Assembly (NCBI GenBank): GCA_002478865.1 | Contig: DLJZ01000014.1 | Coordinates: forward strand, 56,430-113,469 | Reading direction: 5' to 3' | Origin: Hungatella sp. UBA7603 | GTDB taxonomy: Bacteria > Bacillota > Clostridia > Lachnospirales > Lachnospiraceae | DNA: 57,040 bases | Shown: positions 25,878 to 34,138 of the stretch, one piece after another | How the letters are laid out: each line of letters opens with the position of its first letter | How positions within the stretch are numbered: position 1 is the first letter of the stretch | The notes under the pieces: generated by a model | The model's database searches: none | What the model was told of the DNA's origin: nothing | What the model saw: the letters and a program-made list of their open reading frames with translations, nothing else | Translations under genes and position numbers: made by a program

Positions 25878-27004
25878 TGCAGATTGTAAGAGGAAAATTG
25901 CCAGGAGCAAAGAAAATTGTTGTGTACGGTCCTGAAGGAATAGGAAAGTCAACGTTTGCCGCACGGTTCCCTGATCCAGTATTTATTGATACTGAGGGAA
26001 GTACTAAAGATATGGATGTTGCTAGGTTTCCGGAACCCAGTAGCTGGACCATGATTCTAAATCAGGTATCAGACGTGATCAAAACGCCAAGTGTCTGCAA
26101 GACTTTAATCGTTGATACCGCAGACTGGGCTGAAATGCTTTGTATTACCAGTGTTTGCGCGAAGAATCAGAAGAGCAGTATTGAAGATTTTGGTTATGGA
26201 AAAGGGTATACATATATTCAGGAAGAGTTCGGAAAGCTTCTAAACCTTCTTACAGATGTAATAAAAGTGGGAATTGATGTAGTTCTTACGGCTCATGCAA
26301 AAATGCGAAAGTTTGAGCAACCGGATGAATTAGGTGCTTATGATCGGTGGGAGATGAAGCTAAGTAAAGGTGTGGCCCCTATGGTGAAGGAATGGGCAGA
26401 CATGGTCCTCTTCTGTAACTACAAGACAATGGTGGTCAATGTAGATGGACAGGGCGCCCAGAAGGGTAAGAATAAGGCTCAGGGCGGTAGACGTGTCATG
26501 TACACGACTCACCACTCATGTTGGGACGCCAAGAATCGGTACGATTTGTCCGATGAGTTACCCTTTGAGTATGAGTCAATTCGTCATATCATAGAAAGTT
26601 CAAATACGGGAATTCCCGTTTCGGAGGAAAAGAAGACAACTCCACCTCCTTCACAGCCAAGACAGGAGGATACAGGGAGCACAGTCAATAAGAGCCGAGA
26701 AGAGCCTCCAAAAGAAGAGAAAGCAACTCCACCAGTGGCTGCGAAGTCGGAACCTGTGACTCCACCTGATGTAAAAGTGGATGAGCTCATCCCAAAAGCT
26801 CTACGTGATCTAATGATACAAAATCAGGTTGACGAGTGGGATATCCAGAACGTAGTTATTGCAAAAGGATACTTCACTGCTGACATGAAGATTACAGATT
26901 ATCCACAGGACTTTATTTCCGGCGTATTGGTAGGAGCCTGGGATCAGGTATTTGCAATGATCAAAGAAATGAAAGAAACTGACAGCTTGGTATTTAATGA
27001 ATAG
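25877..27004 (+). CDS. Sak4-like RecA-fold single-strand annealing ATPase
   Basis: A 375-residue protein with Walker A GPEGIGKS at 18-25, Walker B TLIVDTAD ending near 82, and a DVVLTAHAK motif near 135, the pattern of phage Sak4/AAA_24 proteins. These promote annealing of single-stranded DNA with a partner SSB. Residues ~240-310 are a Pro/Glu/Lys-rich linker leading to a small C-terminal helical domain. It is followed by a DUF669 gene, a pairing frequent in phages. Confidence 0.82.
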   Translation: MQIVRGKLPGAKKIVVYGPEGIGKSTFAARFPDPVFIDTEGSTKDMDVARFPEPSSWTMILNQVSDVIKTPSVCKTLIVDTADWAEMLCITSVCAKNQKSSIEDFGYGKGYTYIQEEFGKLLNLLTDVIKVGIDVVLTAHAKMRKFEQPDELGAYDRWEMKLSKGVAPMVKEWADMVLFCNYKTMVVNVDGQGAQKGKNKAQGGRRVMYTTHHSCWDAKNRYDLSDELPFEYESIRHIIESSNTGIPVSEEKKTTPPPSQPRQEDTGSTVNKSREEPPKEEKATPPVAAKSEPVTPPDVKVDELIPKALRDLMIQNQVDEWDIQNVVIAKGYFTADMKITDYPQDFISGVLVGAWDQVFAMIKEMKETDSLVFNE

Positions 27005-27017
27005 GAGGAATGTATAT

Positions 27018-27467
27018 ATGGCAGATTATGAAGCAAAAGAATTAGGTTGGGACGATGAAATAGAAAAAGGCGAAGGAGGCGGGGACTTTGTCCTCCTTCC
27101 TCCGGGAGATTACGAATTCACGGTAGAGTCGTTCGAGCGTGCAAGGCATCCGGGTGGAGCAAAGTCTCCAGAATGCAATAAGGCTGTTTTAAAGCTGAGA
27201 ATTGACAGCGCAGAAGGATCAGCCCTTATTACTGAGAGTTTACTCCTTTATGACAAGATGCAGTGGAAGGCTGCTGAATTCTTCCTTTGCATTGGCGAAA
27301 AAGAAGTAAACGGTAAAATAAAAATGAATTGGTCGGTAGTCCCCGGAGCAAAAGGGAAAGCAACCATAGAAGTAACACCGGGCAGAGATGATCCAAACAA
27401 GAAATTTAACCATGTGAAGAGATATCTTCCGTATGAACCTAAAAAATTTGAGGCAGGGAAGTTTTAA
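27018..27467 (+). CDS. DUF669 protein (putative phage SSB-like)
   Basis: A 149-residue protein matching DUF669: LPPGDYEFTVESFERARH near the N-terminus, then KMQWKAAEFFLCIG and KVTPGR-like strands, ending KRYLPYEPKKFEAGKF. It is proposed in the literature as a single-stranded DNA-binding partner of Sak-type proteins; that role here is inferred from context. AGGAGG precedes ATG 27018. Confidence 0.8.
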   Translation: MADYEAKELGWDDEIEKGEGGGDFVLLPPGDYEFTVESFERARHPGGAKSPECNKAVLKLRIDSAEGSALITESLLLYDKMQWKAAEFFLCIGEKEVNGKIKMNWSVVPGAKGKATIEVTPGRDDPNKKFNHVKRYLPYEPKKFEAGKF

Positions 27468-27469
27468 TT

Positions 27470-29053
27470 ATGGAACTTAGACCATATCAGTCAGAAGCAA
27501 AGGCTGCAATCTTTGAAGAATGGGACAAGGGCGTCAAGCGGACGCTCCTGGTCCTCCCTACGGGGTGTGGTAAAACTATTGTTTTTGCAAAAGTCACAGA
27601 GGATTGTGTCCGCAGAGGAAACCGGGTGTTGATTCTGGCTCACCGTGGGGAGTTGTTGGATCAGGCTTCCGATAAGATCGGCAAGGCCACAGGTCTAGGG
27701 TGTGCCACCGAGAAAGCAGAAGAAACCTGCCTGGGAAGCTGGTTCCGTGTGGTAGTTGGATCCGTACAGAGCCTTACCAGAGAAAAAAGGCTGAAACAAT
27801 TTCCGGTAGATTACTTTGATACCATTATCATTGACGAAGCACATCATTGTTTATCTGACAGTTATCAAAAGATCTTAGATTATTTCAAAGGGGCCAATAT
27901 CCTGGGCGTGACTGCAACTCCGGATCGAGGCGACATGAGGAACCTGGGCGAATGCTTTGATAGTCTGGCTTATGAATACACACTTCCAAAGGCAATTAAA
28001 GCCGGGTTCCTGTCTCCAATCAAAGCCCTGACTCTCCCCATTCAACTTGACCTATCTAGTGTTGGAATGCAGTCCGGAGACTTTAAAACCGGAGATATCG
28101 CAACGGCCCTGGATCCATACCTCTATCAGATCGCCGAGGAAATGGAAAAGTACTGCAAGGAGCGAAAAACGGTTGTGTTCCTTCCTCTGGTTAAGACAAG
28201 CCAGAAGTTCCGGGATATCTTAAATGAAAAGGGATTTAAGGCCGCAGAGGTAAACGGAGACAGCAAAGACCGTGCGGAAGTTTTAACAGCCTTCGATCGT
28301 GGTGATTATAACGTCTTATGTAACTCTATGCTTCTTACGGAAGGCTGGGACTGCCCCAGCGTTGATTGTATCGTGGTTCTTCGACCTACTAAAGTGCGCA
28401 GCCTTTACAGTCAGATGGTGGGGCGTGGCACCCGTTTGTATCCGGGAAAGGACCACTTACTATTGTTAGATTTCTTATGGCATACCGAACGTCATGAGCT
28501 ATGCCACCCTGCAAGTCTGATCTGTCAGGATGAGGAAGTGGCCAAGAAAATGACGGAGAACATCGAAAAAGCCGGTTGCCCTATGGATATAGAAGAAGCA
28601 GAAAAACAGGCGGCAGAAGATGTTGTTGCTCAAAGAGAAGAAGCCCTTGCCAAACAGTTAGAGGAAATGAAGAAACGCAAGAAAAAGCTAGTGGATCCGT
28701 TGCAGTTTGAGATGAGTATTCAAGCGGAAGATCTGTCCGGATACGTTCCTTCCTTTGGGTGGGAAATGGCGCCGCCCTCTGATAGTCAGAAGAGAGAGTT
28801 GGAAAAGCGAGGCATCATGCCGGATGAGATAGACAACTCTGGAAAGGCAAGCTTGATCTTAGATCGATTACATAAGCGGCAAGAAGAAAATTTAAGCACA
28901 CCAAAGCAGATCCGCTGTCTGGAAAAATACGGATTCCAGCATGTAGGGACTTGGAATTTTAATTCTGCAAAGAACATGATTGATCGCGTCGCTGCGGCAG
29001 GTTGGCGTGGCGCCCCAGCAGGTGTAAATCCGCAGGAATATATACCGGAATAA
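27470..29053 (+). CDS. DEAH-box SF2 helicase
   Basis: A 527-residue phage helicase. It has a Q-motif-like start (LRPYQSEA), Walker A LPTGCGKT at about residues 29-36, IIIDEAHH, GVTATPDR, and a C-terminal domain with VNGDSKDR, LLTEGWDCP and QMVGRGTRL. It unwinds DNA during replication or recombination. It starts two bases after the DUF669 stop. The last ~100 residues are a helical extension seen in phage members. Confidence 0.93.
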   Translation: MELRPYQSEAKAAIFEEWDKGVKRTLLVLPTGCGKTIVFAKVTEDCVRRGNRVLILAHRGELLDQASDKIGKATGLGCATEKAEETCLGSWFRVVVGSVQSLTREKRLKQFPVDYFDTIIIDEAHHCLSDSYQKILDYFKGANILGVTATPDRGDMRNLGECFDSLAYEYTLPKAIKAGFLSPIKALTLPIQLDLSSVGMQSGDFKTGDIATALDPYLYQIAEEMEKYCKERKTVVFLPLVKTSQKFRDILNEKGFKAAEVNGDSKDRAEVLTAFDRGDYNVLCNSMLLTEGWDCPSVDCIVVLRPTKVRSLYSQMVGRGTRLYPGKDHLLLLDFLWHTERHELCHPASLICQDEEVAKKMTENIEKAGCPMDIEEAEKQAAEDVVAQREEALAKQLEEMKKRKKKLVDPLQFEMSIQAEDLSGYVPSFGWEMAPPSDSQKRELEKRGIMPDEIDNSGKASLILDRLHKRQEENLSTPKQIRCLEKYGFQHVGTWNFNSAKNMIDRVAAAGWRGAPAGVNPQEYIPE

Positions 29054-29066
29054 GGAGACTTGAAAC

Positions 29067-31298
29067 ATGGATAGTACATACGACCTCATGGAGGTCCTAA
29101 ATCATATAGACCCGTCAGAGCTTAATTATCAAGATTGGATCAATGTTGGTATGGCGCTGCAACATGAAGGGTATTCCGTTGATGTGTGGGACCGTTGGAG
29201 CATGAACGACCGACGTTATCACGCTGGGGATTGTGAAAAGAAATGGCGGGGCTTCCACGGGGCCGGTACTCCGGTGACAGGTGGGACCATTGTCCAGTAT
29301 GCCAGGGATCAGGGGTGGACACCTCCTTACGATCCTGGTACCGCTCTTGACTGGAACGATACCATATCAACAGAAGGAGTTGTTGTTGATAAGAACTGGG
29401 TGGAGGGGCGAGAGGTTACTGAGCCCAGACAGTGGGATCCAGCCAAGGAACTTATAAAATACTTGGAAACTCTCTTTGAAGCTGGGGAAAATGTCGGCTA
29501 TGTTGTAAAGAGTTGGAAGAAAGATGAAAAGTATCTTCCTGCAGACAAGGGAGCCTATGGGCGAACTGCAGGACAACTCATTGAACTTTTGACGCAATGC
29601 AACGGAGATATAGGCGGCGTCCTTGGTGACTACGATCCGGAAGGTGGTGCATGGATTCGTTTTAACCCAATGGACGGAAAAGGGGCTAAAAATGATAATG
29701 TGACTGACTTTAAATACGCTCTGGTGGAATCTGACTCTATGGAGATTGAAAAGCAGCACGCCATTATCCGGGAACTGGAATTACCGGTTGCCTGTCTGGT
29801 ACATAGTGGAGGAAAGAGTCTCCACGCCATTGTTAGGGTTGACGCTGTGGACTACCCAGAGTATCGGAAGCGGGTAGATTACCTTTATGAGATCTGTAAG
29901 AAGAACGGCCTTGCTATCGATACTCAGAACCGCAACCCCTCCAGACTTTCCAGAATGCCCGGCGTTATGCGAGGTGGTCAGAAACAGTTTATCGTTGACA
30001 CTAATATAGGAAAAGAGACCTGGACGGAGTGGAAAGAATGGATTGAGTCCATCAATGATGATCTTCCGGATCCAGAAAGCTTAGACGATGTATGGAACAA
30101 TCTTCCCGATCTGGCGCCGATCCTGATTGATGGCATACTCCGTCAGGGACATAAAATGCTGATTGCGGGACCGTCTAAAGCGGGAAAGTCCTTTCTTCAA
30201 ATAGAAATGTGTATTGCTATTGCAGAGGGGAAGAAGTGGCTAAACTGGGCCTGTTCGCAAGGAAAAGTAATGTATGTGAACTTGGAGCTTGACCGGGCCA
30301 GTTGTCTCCATCGTTTCAAAGACGTGTATCAGGCACTTGGTTGGGAGCCGAAGAATTTAAAGAACATAGAGATATGGAACTTAAGAGGAAAGTCTCGTCC
30401 TATGGATAAGCTAGCGCCTATGCTAATCCGTAGGGCGGCGAAAAAGAATTACATAGCCATTATCATTGACCCGATCTATAAGGTTATCACTGGCGATGAA
30501 AACAGTGCGGATCAAATGTCCAATTTCTGTAATCAGTTTGACAAGGTCTGTACGGAGTTGGGCGTCGCGGTGATCTATTGCCATCATCACAGCAAGGGAA
30601 GTCAGGGCGGGAAAAAGTCCATGGACCGGGCCAGTGGATCGGGCGTATTTGCCAGGGATCCAGATGCGCTTATTGATCTTATCGAACTTGATACAACCGA
30701 AGAACTGATGAAGCAACAGGAAAATAAGGCAGTATGTGACGCCTGCAGGCAGTACCTTGATGCGCACTTTAAATGGGAAGATGATCTATCTCAGGACGAT
30801 TTATGCAGTAGCTTTCAGATGCTTAATTACTGCAAAGAAAAGCTGGACAAGTGGCAGATGGAAGCCTTGGAGCGCAACATCGAAGCTGCTAAGGCCAAGA
30901 TAAAAAGCATGACCGCATGGCGTATCGAGGGCACTCTCAGGGAGTTTTCTAAGTTTGACCCGGTGAACTTATGGTTTGATTATCCGCTACACACCCTGGA
31001 TCAGTCCGGAGTATTGGGAGATATTCAGCCAGATGCAGAGCAAGCGCCCTGGCAAAGAGGAAGCGCAAAGAATAAAAAGAACGCTAAAAACCGTAAAATA
31101 GACCGGAAAACAGCCCTGGAAGAGGCAATCGAAGGGAGCAATTTTGGAGAGAAACCGTCTGTAAATGAGGTAGCAGAATACCTCGGAGTTTCGGAAAGAA
31201 CCGTCCGAGACAGGGTAAAAGAGCACGGAGGCTACACAATCGAAGATGGTCTAATTCAGAAAAGTGATGAAAAGCAAGATACGGGAAAGCCTGATTGA
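29067..31298 (+). CDS. primase-helicase (PriCT-2 / RepA-like AAA)
   Basis: A 743-residue replication protein. Residues 1-95 match PriCT-2 (INVGMALQHEG...WRGFHGAGTPVTGGTIVQYA). A primase-like region follows (VACLVHSGGKSLHAIVRVD, PSRLSRMPGVMRGG). A RepA/AAA_25 helicase core has Walker A AGPSKAGKS near residue 366 and IIIDPIYK as the Walker B region. The C-terminus ends with a helix-turn-helix (VNEVAEYLGVSERTVRDRV). It probably starts phage DNA synthesis. AAGGAG precedes the ATG. Confidence 0.88.
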   Translation: MDSTYDLMEVLNHIDPSELNYQDWINVGMALQHEGYSVDVWDRWSMNDRRYHAGDCEKKWRGFHGAGTPVTGGTIVQYARDQGWTPPYDPGTALDWNDTISTEGVVVDKNWVEGREVTEPRQWDPAKELIKYLETLFEAGENVGYVVKSWKKDEKYLPADKGAYGRTAGQLIELLTQCNGDIGGVLGDYDPEGGAWIRFNPMDGKGAKNDNVTDFKYALVESDSMEIEKQHAIIRELELPVACLVHSGGKSLHAIVRVDAVDYPEYRKRVDYLYEICKKNGLAIDTQNRNPSRLSRMPGVMRGGQKQFIVDTNIGKETWTEWKEWIESINDDLPDPESLDDVWNNLPDLAPILIDGILRQGHKMLIAGPSKAGKSFLQIEMCIAIAEGKKWLNWACSQGKVMYVNLELDRASCLHRFKDVYQALGWEPKNLKNIEIWNLRGKSRPMDKLAPMLIRRAAKKNYIAIIIDPIYKVITGDENSADQMSNFCNQFDKVCTELGVAVIYCHHHSKGSQGGKKSMDRASGSGVFARDPDALIDLIELDTTEELMKQQENKAVCDACRQYLDAHFKWEDDLSQDDLCSSFQMLNYCKEKLDKWQMEALERNIEAAKAKIKSMTAWRIEGTLREFSKFDPVNLWFDYPLHTLDQSGVLGDIQPDAEQAPWQRGSAKNKKNAKNRKIDRKTALEEAIEGSNFGEKPSVNEVAEYLGVSERTVRDRVKEHGGYTIEDGLIQKSDEKQDTGKPD

Positions 31299-31305
31299 CA
31301 AGGAA

Positions 31306-31411
31306 TCCCCGTCAGGCAGTAAATTACGGGGAACACTTAAAAGCAGACTTCCCCGTCAAAGGGGTAAAGTGCGGGGAAGTCTTAAAATCAGGAATCCCCG
31401 GAGTGCGGGGA
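31306..31411. repeat. cluster of three GC-rich hairpins after the primase gene
   Basis: Successive inverted repeats: TCCCCGT...ACGGGGA (31306-31332), ACTTCCCCG...CGGGGAAGT (31347-31380) and TCCCCG-GAGTG-CGGGGA (31395-31411). The units resemble each other. No T-run follows any of them, so they are not ordinary terminators. Confidence 0.7.
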
Positions 31412-31453
31412 AGACACATATATAAATATATACTTTTTCCCCGTTGCACGTGG

Positions 31454-31515
31454 TCATGGGGTAGGAAAGGACGGGTCTAAGTTGACACCCGTCCCCTCCC
31501 TTCCCCTTCCCATGA
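31454..31515. repeat. long purine/pyrimidine stem-loop
   Basis: TCATGGGG...GGACGGGT on the left can pair with ACCCGTCC...CCCATGA on the right through about 20 pairs with bulges, around a 10-base loop. It lies directly right of the hairpin cluster and before the next gene at 31569. Confidence 0.6.
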
Positions 31516-31568
31516 CAGGGCGAATTTCAAAAGCAAGAATAATTTTACACATTAAAGAGGTGAAGTGA

Positions 31569-31859
31569 TTGAAGGTGATTGAGATAATTGAAAAAGACTA
31601 TCTTCCGGAACAACAAAAACTGATAGATATTTTTAAGCAGCACGCACAAGGGGGTATGCCTGAGCTTCTCGTGATCTTTAAGTTACCTAGGGTAGCAAAG
31701 TATCGGAATCACATTAACAGGATTCCATGTAAGACAATAGGTGGTAAGGGTGGTTATCATCTAATCTCAATGGAGATCGTAGATTTTGTGAGGCTTATGG
31801 TAAAGTGCGGAATTGAGGTGAAGATTTATGAAGGATCCGAAGATGGTAAGCAAGACTGA
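31569..31859 (+). CDS. hypothetical phage protein
   Basis: A 96-residue protein starting at TTG behind GAGGTGA. It has a helical N-terminus (IIEKDYLPEQQKLIDIFKQH) and a basic centre (RVAKYRNHINRIPCK). I recognise no family. It overlaps the RusA gene by 32 bases, so the two are translationally linked. Confidence 0.6.
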   Translation: MKVIEIIEKDYLPEQQKLIDIFKQHAQGGMPELLVIFKLPRVAKYRNHINRIPCKTIGGKGGYHLISMEIVDFVRLMVKCGIEVKIYEGSEDGKQD

Positions 31860-32247
31860 ATTTTTTATGCCCATGAAAAAGGTTCCCACCGTGACGCACC
31901 AGGAGAAGCAAGTGCATGTTGTAAATGGGAAGCCGGTCTTCTATGAGCCTCCAGAACTGAAAGCAGCCAGGGCGAAGCTACAGGCTCACTTAGGCCAGCA
32001 CGTACCGGAAAAGAGGTTTACCGGGCCTGTGAGACTTACGACATGGTGGTGCTTCCCCGTTACTGGCAAGCACAAGAATGGGGAGTACAAGACCAGTAAG
32101 CCAGATACGGACAATTTGGTCAAGCTCCTTAAGGATGTTATGACGGAACTTCATTTCTGGAGAGATGATGCGCAGGTGGCCTCAGAGGTGATTGAAAAGT
32201 ACTGGGCAGATCTGCCTGGGATCTATGTAAAGGTGGAAAGCCTATGA
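31828..32247 (+). CDS. rusA: RusA-family Holliday junction resolvase
   Basis: A 139-residue endonuclease that resolves branched phage DNA. The RusA signature KPDTDNLVKLLKDVMTELHFWRDDAQV holds the metal-binding aspartates near residues 92-116. GAGGTGA lies before the ATG. The stop overlaps the next start by four bases. Confidence 0.88.
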   Translation: MKDPKMVSKTEFFMPMKKVPTVTHQEKQVHVVNGKPVFYEPPELKAARAKLQAHLGQHVPEKRFTGPVRLTTWWCFPVTGKHKNGEYKTSKPDTDNLVKLLKDVMTELHFWRDDAQVASEVIEKYWADLPGIYVKVESL

Positions 32248-32462
32248 CAGATCAGGAAGTGCAGAAAGGCTTTGAAGAGGTTTATAACAAGTTCTGGCTG
32301 AACTATCGGGGGAAGATTGTCCCGAAACAGTCAGACGAATGGGAGCGTATGAATACCTGGGCAGTGGTCCTAATGAAGAAGTATCCCTTCATGGAGCAGG
32401 TGATTGCTGAAATGATTGCAGAGTTTGGGCAGAGAATGTGGAGGAGTGAAGATGGCAGGTAA
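32244..32462 (+). CDS. hypothetical phage protein
   Basis: A 72-residue, probably helical protein (EVYNKFWLNYRGKIV...MEQVIAEMIAEFGQRMW). It overlaps rusA by four bases and the broken zinc-finger gene by 11. Small proteins in this position are common in clostridial phages; I do not know its function. Confidence 0.6.
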   Translation: MTDQEVQKGFEEVYNKFWLNYRGKIVPKQSDEWERMNTWAVVLMKKYPFMEQVIAEMIAEFGQRMWRSEDGR

Positions 32463-32612
32463 AAAGAAAAGCAATACCCCCTCCAACAGGAAACACACCT
32501 TTGTTATATTTGTGGAAAAGAGATTCATGGGGAGCATGTGTACATAGAAACCAAAAGACGAAGTCAGTTGCACATACATTTTGAGTGTGTGCCGGGAAAA
32601 ACAAAAAGCTAA
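32452..32612 (+). pseudogene. zinc-finger gene interrupted at a C-run
   Basis: ATG 32452 behind GGAGGAGTGA opens a frame that stops early. The next frame, open up to 32612, encodes a clear treble-clef-like finger (CYICGKEIHGEHVYIE...HIHFECVPG). The frame switch can be repaired by one extra C in the C5 run at 32478-32482, which would yield a complete ~53-residue protein. Either a real single-base loss, a sequencing error, or frameshifting. Confidence 0.6.
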
Positions 32613-32621
32613 TTAAAAACT

Positions 32622-32672
32622 GAAAGGAGGCTGGAGCGGTGGCCACCGTGACAGGATATCCTGGCTCCTTTC
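32622..32672 (+). promoter_or_regulatory. hairpin over a ribosome site before the methylase-like gene
   Basis: GAAAGGAG (32622-32629) pairs with CTCCTTTC (32665-32672). Inside lie two small palindromes (GGTGGCCACC and AGGATATCCT). The stem hides an AGGAGG ribosome site, while the gene starting at 32679 has none of its own. Confidence 0.5.
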
Positions 32673-32701
32673 GAAAAGATGAGAATATTAGTAGCCTGTG
32701 A
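32639..32701 (+). CDS. putative 20-residue leader peptide
   Basis: GTG 32639 stands eight bases after AGGAGG and opens a 20-codon frame (VATVTGYPGSFRKDENISSL). It ends 20 bases inside the next gene. Overlap of this kind suggests translational coupling: ribosomes reading the leader would open the hairpin and reach the methylase start. Confidence 0.35.
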   Translation: MATVTGYPGSFRKDENISSL

Positions 32702-33305
32702 GGAAAGTCAGGCAGTAACAATAGAGTTGAGGGAATTGGGCCACGAAGCCTACAGTTGTGATATAGAGCCATGTTCTGGAGGACATCCAGAATGGCATCT
32801 GCAGGTAGATGCATTGGAATTATTAAAAATGAAGTGGGATATGATTATTGCCCACCCCCCATGCACCTATTTGAGCAATGCAGGGGCTGCCAGATTGTAC
32901 CCAAGCAAAGGGGAATTGAACCAAGAGCGGTATGAAAAGGGACTTAAAGCAAAAGAATTCTTTCTCAGCTTTTTAAATGCAGATTGCCCACGAATAGCTG
33001 TAGAAAATCCTATCCCTACAAGAGTATATGGGCTGCCTACTTATAATCAGATTATTCAACCGTATGAATTTGGGCACCCGTATAGCAAAAAGACGTGCTT
33101 ATGGTTAAAGGGTCTTCCAAAATTGAGATCCACAGATTTGATCACAGCAAACATTGTTAGTTGGGTATCTGGCGGCTCAAAAGATTCTCACGGGAACCCA
33201 AGGAAACAGAGCGGAACTAAAATAAGGGACGCTAAAACTCGTAGCAAAACATTCCCAGGGATAGCCAAGGCAATGGCGGAGCAATGGACTGGGAATTCGA
33301 GATAG
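32679..33305 (+). CDS. phage cytosine-methyltransferase-like protein
   Basis: A 208-residue protein. HPPCTYLSNAG near residue 60 resembles the catalytic Pro-Cys motif of C5-cytosine methylases, and IAVENPIP near 106 resembles motif VI (ENV/ENP). The N-terminus (RILVACEESQAVTIELRELGH) is the expected cofactor-binding strand-helix. It is much shorter than a full C5 methylase and shows no clear target-recognition domain. It may modify phage DNA or be inactive; activity is uncertain. Confidence 0.65.
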   Translation: MRILVACEESQAVTIELRELGHEAYSCDIEPCSGGHPEWHLQVDALELLKMKWDMIIAHPPCTYLSNAGAARLYPSKGELNQERYEKGLKAKEFFLSFLNADCPRIAVENPIPTRVYGLPTYNQIIQPYEFGHPYSKKTCLWLKGLPKLRSTDLITANIVSWVSGGSKDSHGNPRKQSGTKIRDAKTRSKTFPGIAKAMAEQWTGNSR

Positions 33306-33326
33306 GAGAACATTGATAATAGAATA

Positions 33327-33355
33327 TTGTTAGTTGATATAATATAGTATATAAT
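33327..33355 (+). promoter_or_regulatory. promoter of the 33.4 kb moron
   Basis: TTGTTA at 33327-33332, 17-base spacer and perfect TATAAT at 33350-33355, just ahead of the AT-rich membrane-protein gene. Confidence 0.7.
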
Positions 33356-33381
33356 TCACTTAAAAAACAAGGTGGATTAAT

Positions 33382-34071
33382 ATGAAAGAGATAAAATTTT
33401 TGGGTAAATGGTTATTAAATCATAAAGTAATTTCTCTGACTGGATTATTTCTTGTTGTTGGTATGCCGCTTATAATAAACGGGGTTTTTAAAAAGCCGGC
33501 TACATTTGAAATATTAAGGGCTGGTGCAGAATGGAATGAGGGTGTCATTTTAGGGTATTATGGATCTGTAATTTCGTTTATTGGTACGGTATTACTTGGT
33601 GGATTGTCTCTATATCAGAACGAACTTTACAGAAAAGAAAACAATAAACTAAATGAAAAGTTAGATATGGAGCAAAAAGAAAGTAAGCGACCTATATTAG
33701 CGTTTGAATCTCATAATGGTTTGCAATTTAAATTAAAAAACATTACTAAAGAAGTTGCTTACAATTTCGGCGTTGGAAGTGCTACGCTACAATTGGGAAA
33801 TACCAGATATTTATTGTTTGCAGAACAAAAAGATAAAAGTAGTTTAGCTCAAAATGAAGAAAAAATGATATCTTTTAAACCTGCGACGGAATTAAAAGAA
33901 TATAAAGATCTTGTCATATTGAATTTAACTTTTCAGTATAATGATATATTTAGATATAACGTCTTGGATGAGTACGCTATTGCGTTTAACCTTAATGGAG
34001 ATAATTATAGCTGTTCTACATTATTTGAAAAAAGAACAGTTCGATCTAATGAGAAACAGTTGAAAAGGTAA
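33382..34071 (+). CDS. moron: two-helix membrane protein
   Basis: A 229-residue protein. Two membrane helices (about residues 15-35 and 52-78) are followed by a short coiled coil (RKENNKLNEKLDMEQKES) and a beta-rich cytosolic domain. No family is recognised. It is visibly more A+T-rich than the surrounding phage genes and is enclosed by its own promoter and terminator, so it is probably expressed in the lysogen. Superinfection exclusion or defence is a plausible inference, not shown. Confidence 0.7.
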   Translation: MKEIKFLGKWLLNHKVISLTGLFLVVGMPLIINGVFKKPATFEILRAGAEWNEGVILGYYGSVISFIGTVLLGGLSLYQNELYRKENNKLNEKLDMEQKESKRPILAFESHNGLQFKLKNITKEVAYNFGVGSATLQLGNTRYLLFAEQKDKSSLAQNEEKMISFKPATELKEYKDLVILNLTFQYNDIFRYNVLDEYAIAFNLNGDNYSCSTLFEKRTVRSNEKQLKR

Positions 34072-34082
34072 AACAATATATC

Positions 34083-34116
34083 AACCAACTATCAATATTC
34101 GGTAGTTGGTTTTTTA
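34083..34116 (+). terminator. terminator of the 33.4 kb moron
   Basis: AACCAACTATC pairs with GGTAGTTGGTT around a 7-base loop, followed by TTTTT. Confidence 0.85.
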
Positions 34117-34138
34117 TTGTCCAAAAGGAGGGAATGTA

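Noticed and set aside
31306..31411. Hairpin cluster considered as a CRISPR array
   Set aside because: Units differ in length and sequence, there are no uniform spacers, and no cas genes are present.
31295..31480. A 61-codon frame overlapping the hairpin cluster
   Set aside because: It begins inside the primase stop region without a ribosome site and its sequence follows the inverted repeats. It is more likely structure or decayed coding than a gene.
32679..33305. Full C5 cytosine methyltransferase
   Set aside because: Too short, with no clear target-recognition region and an atypical motif I.
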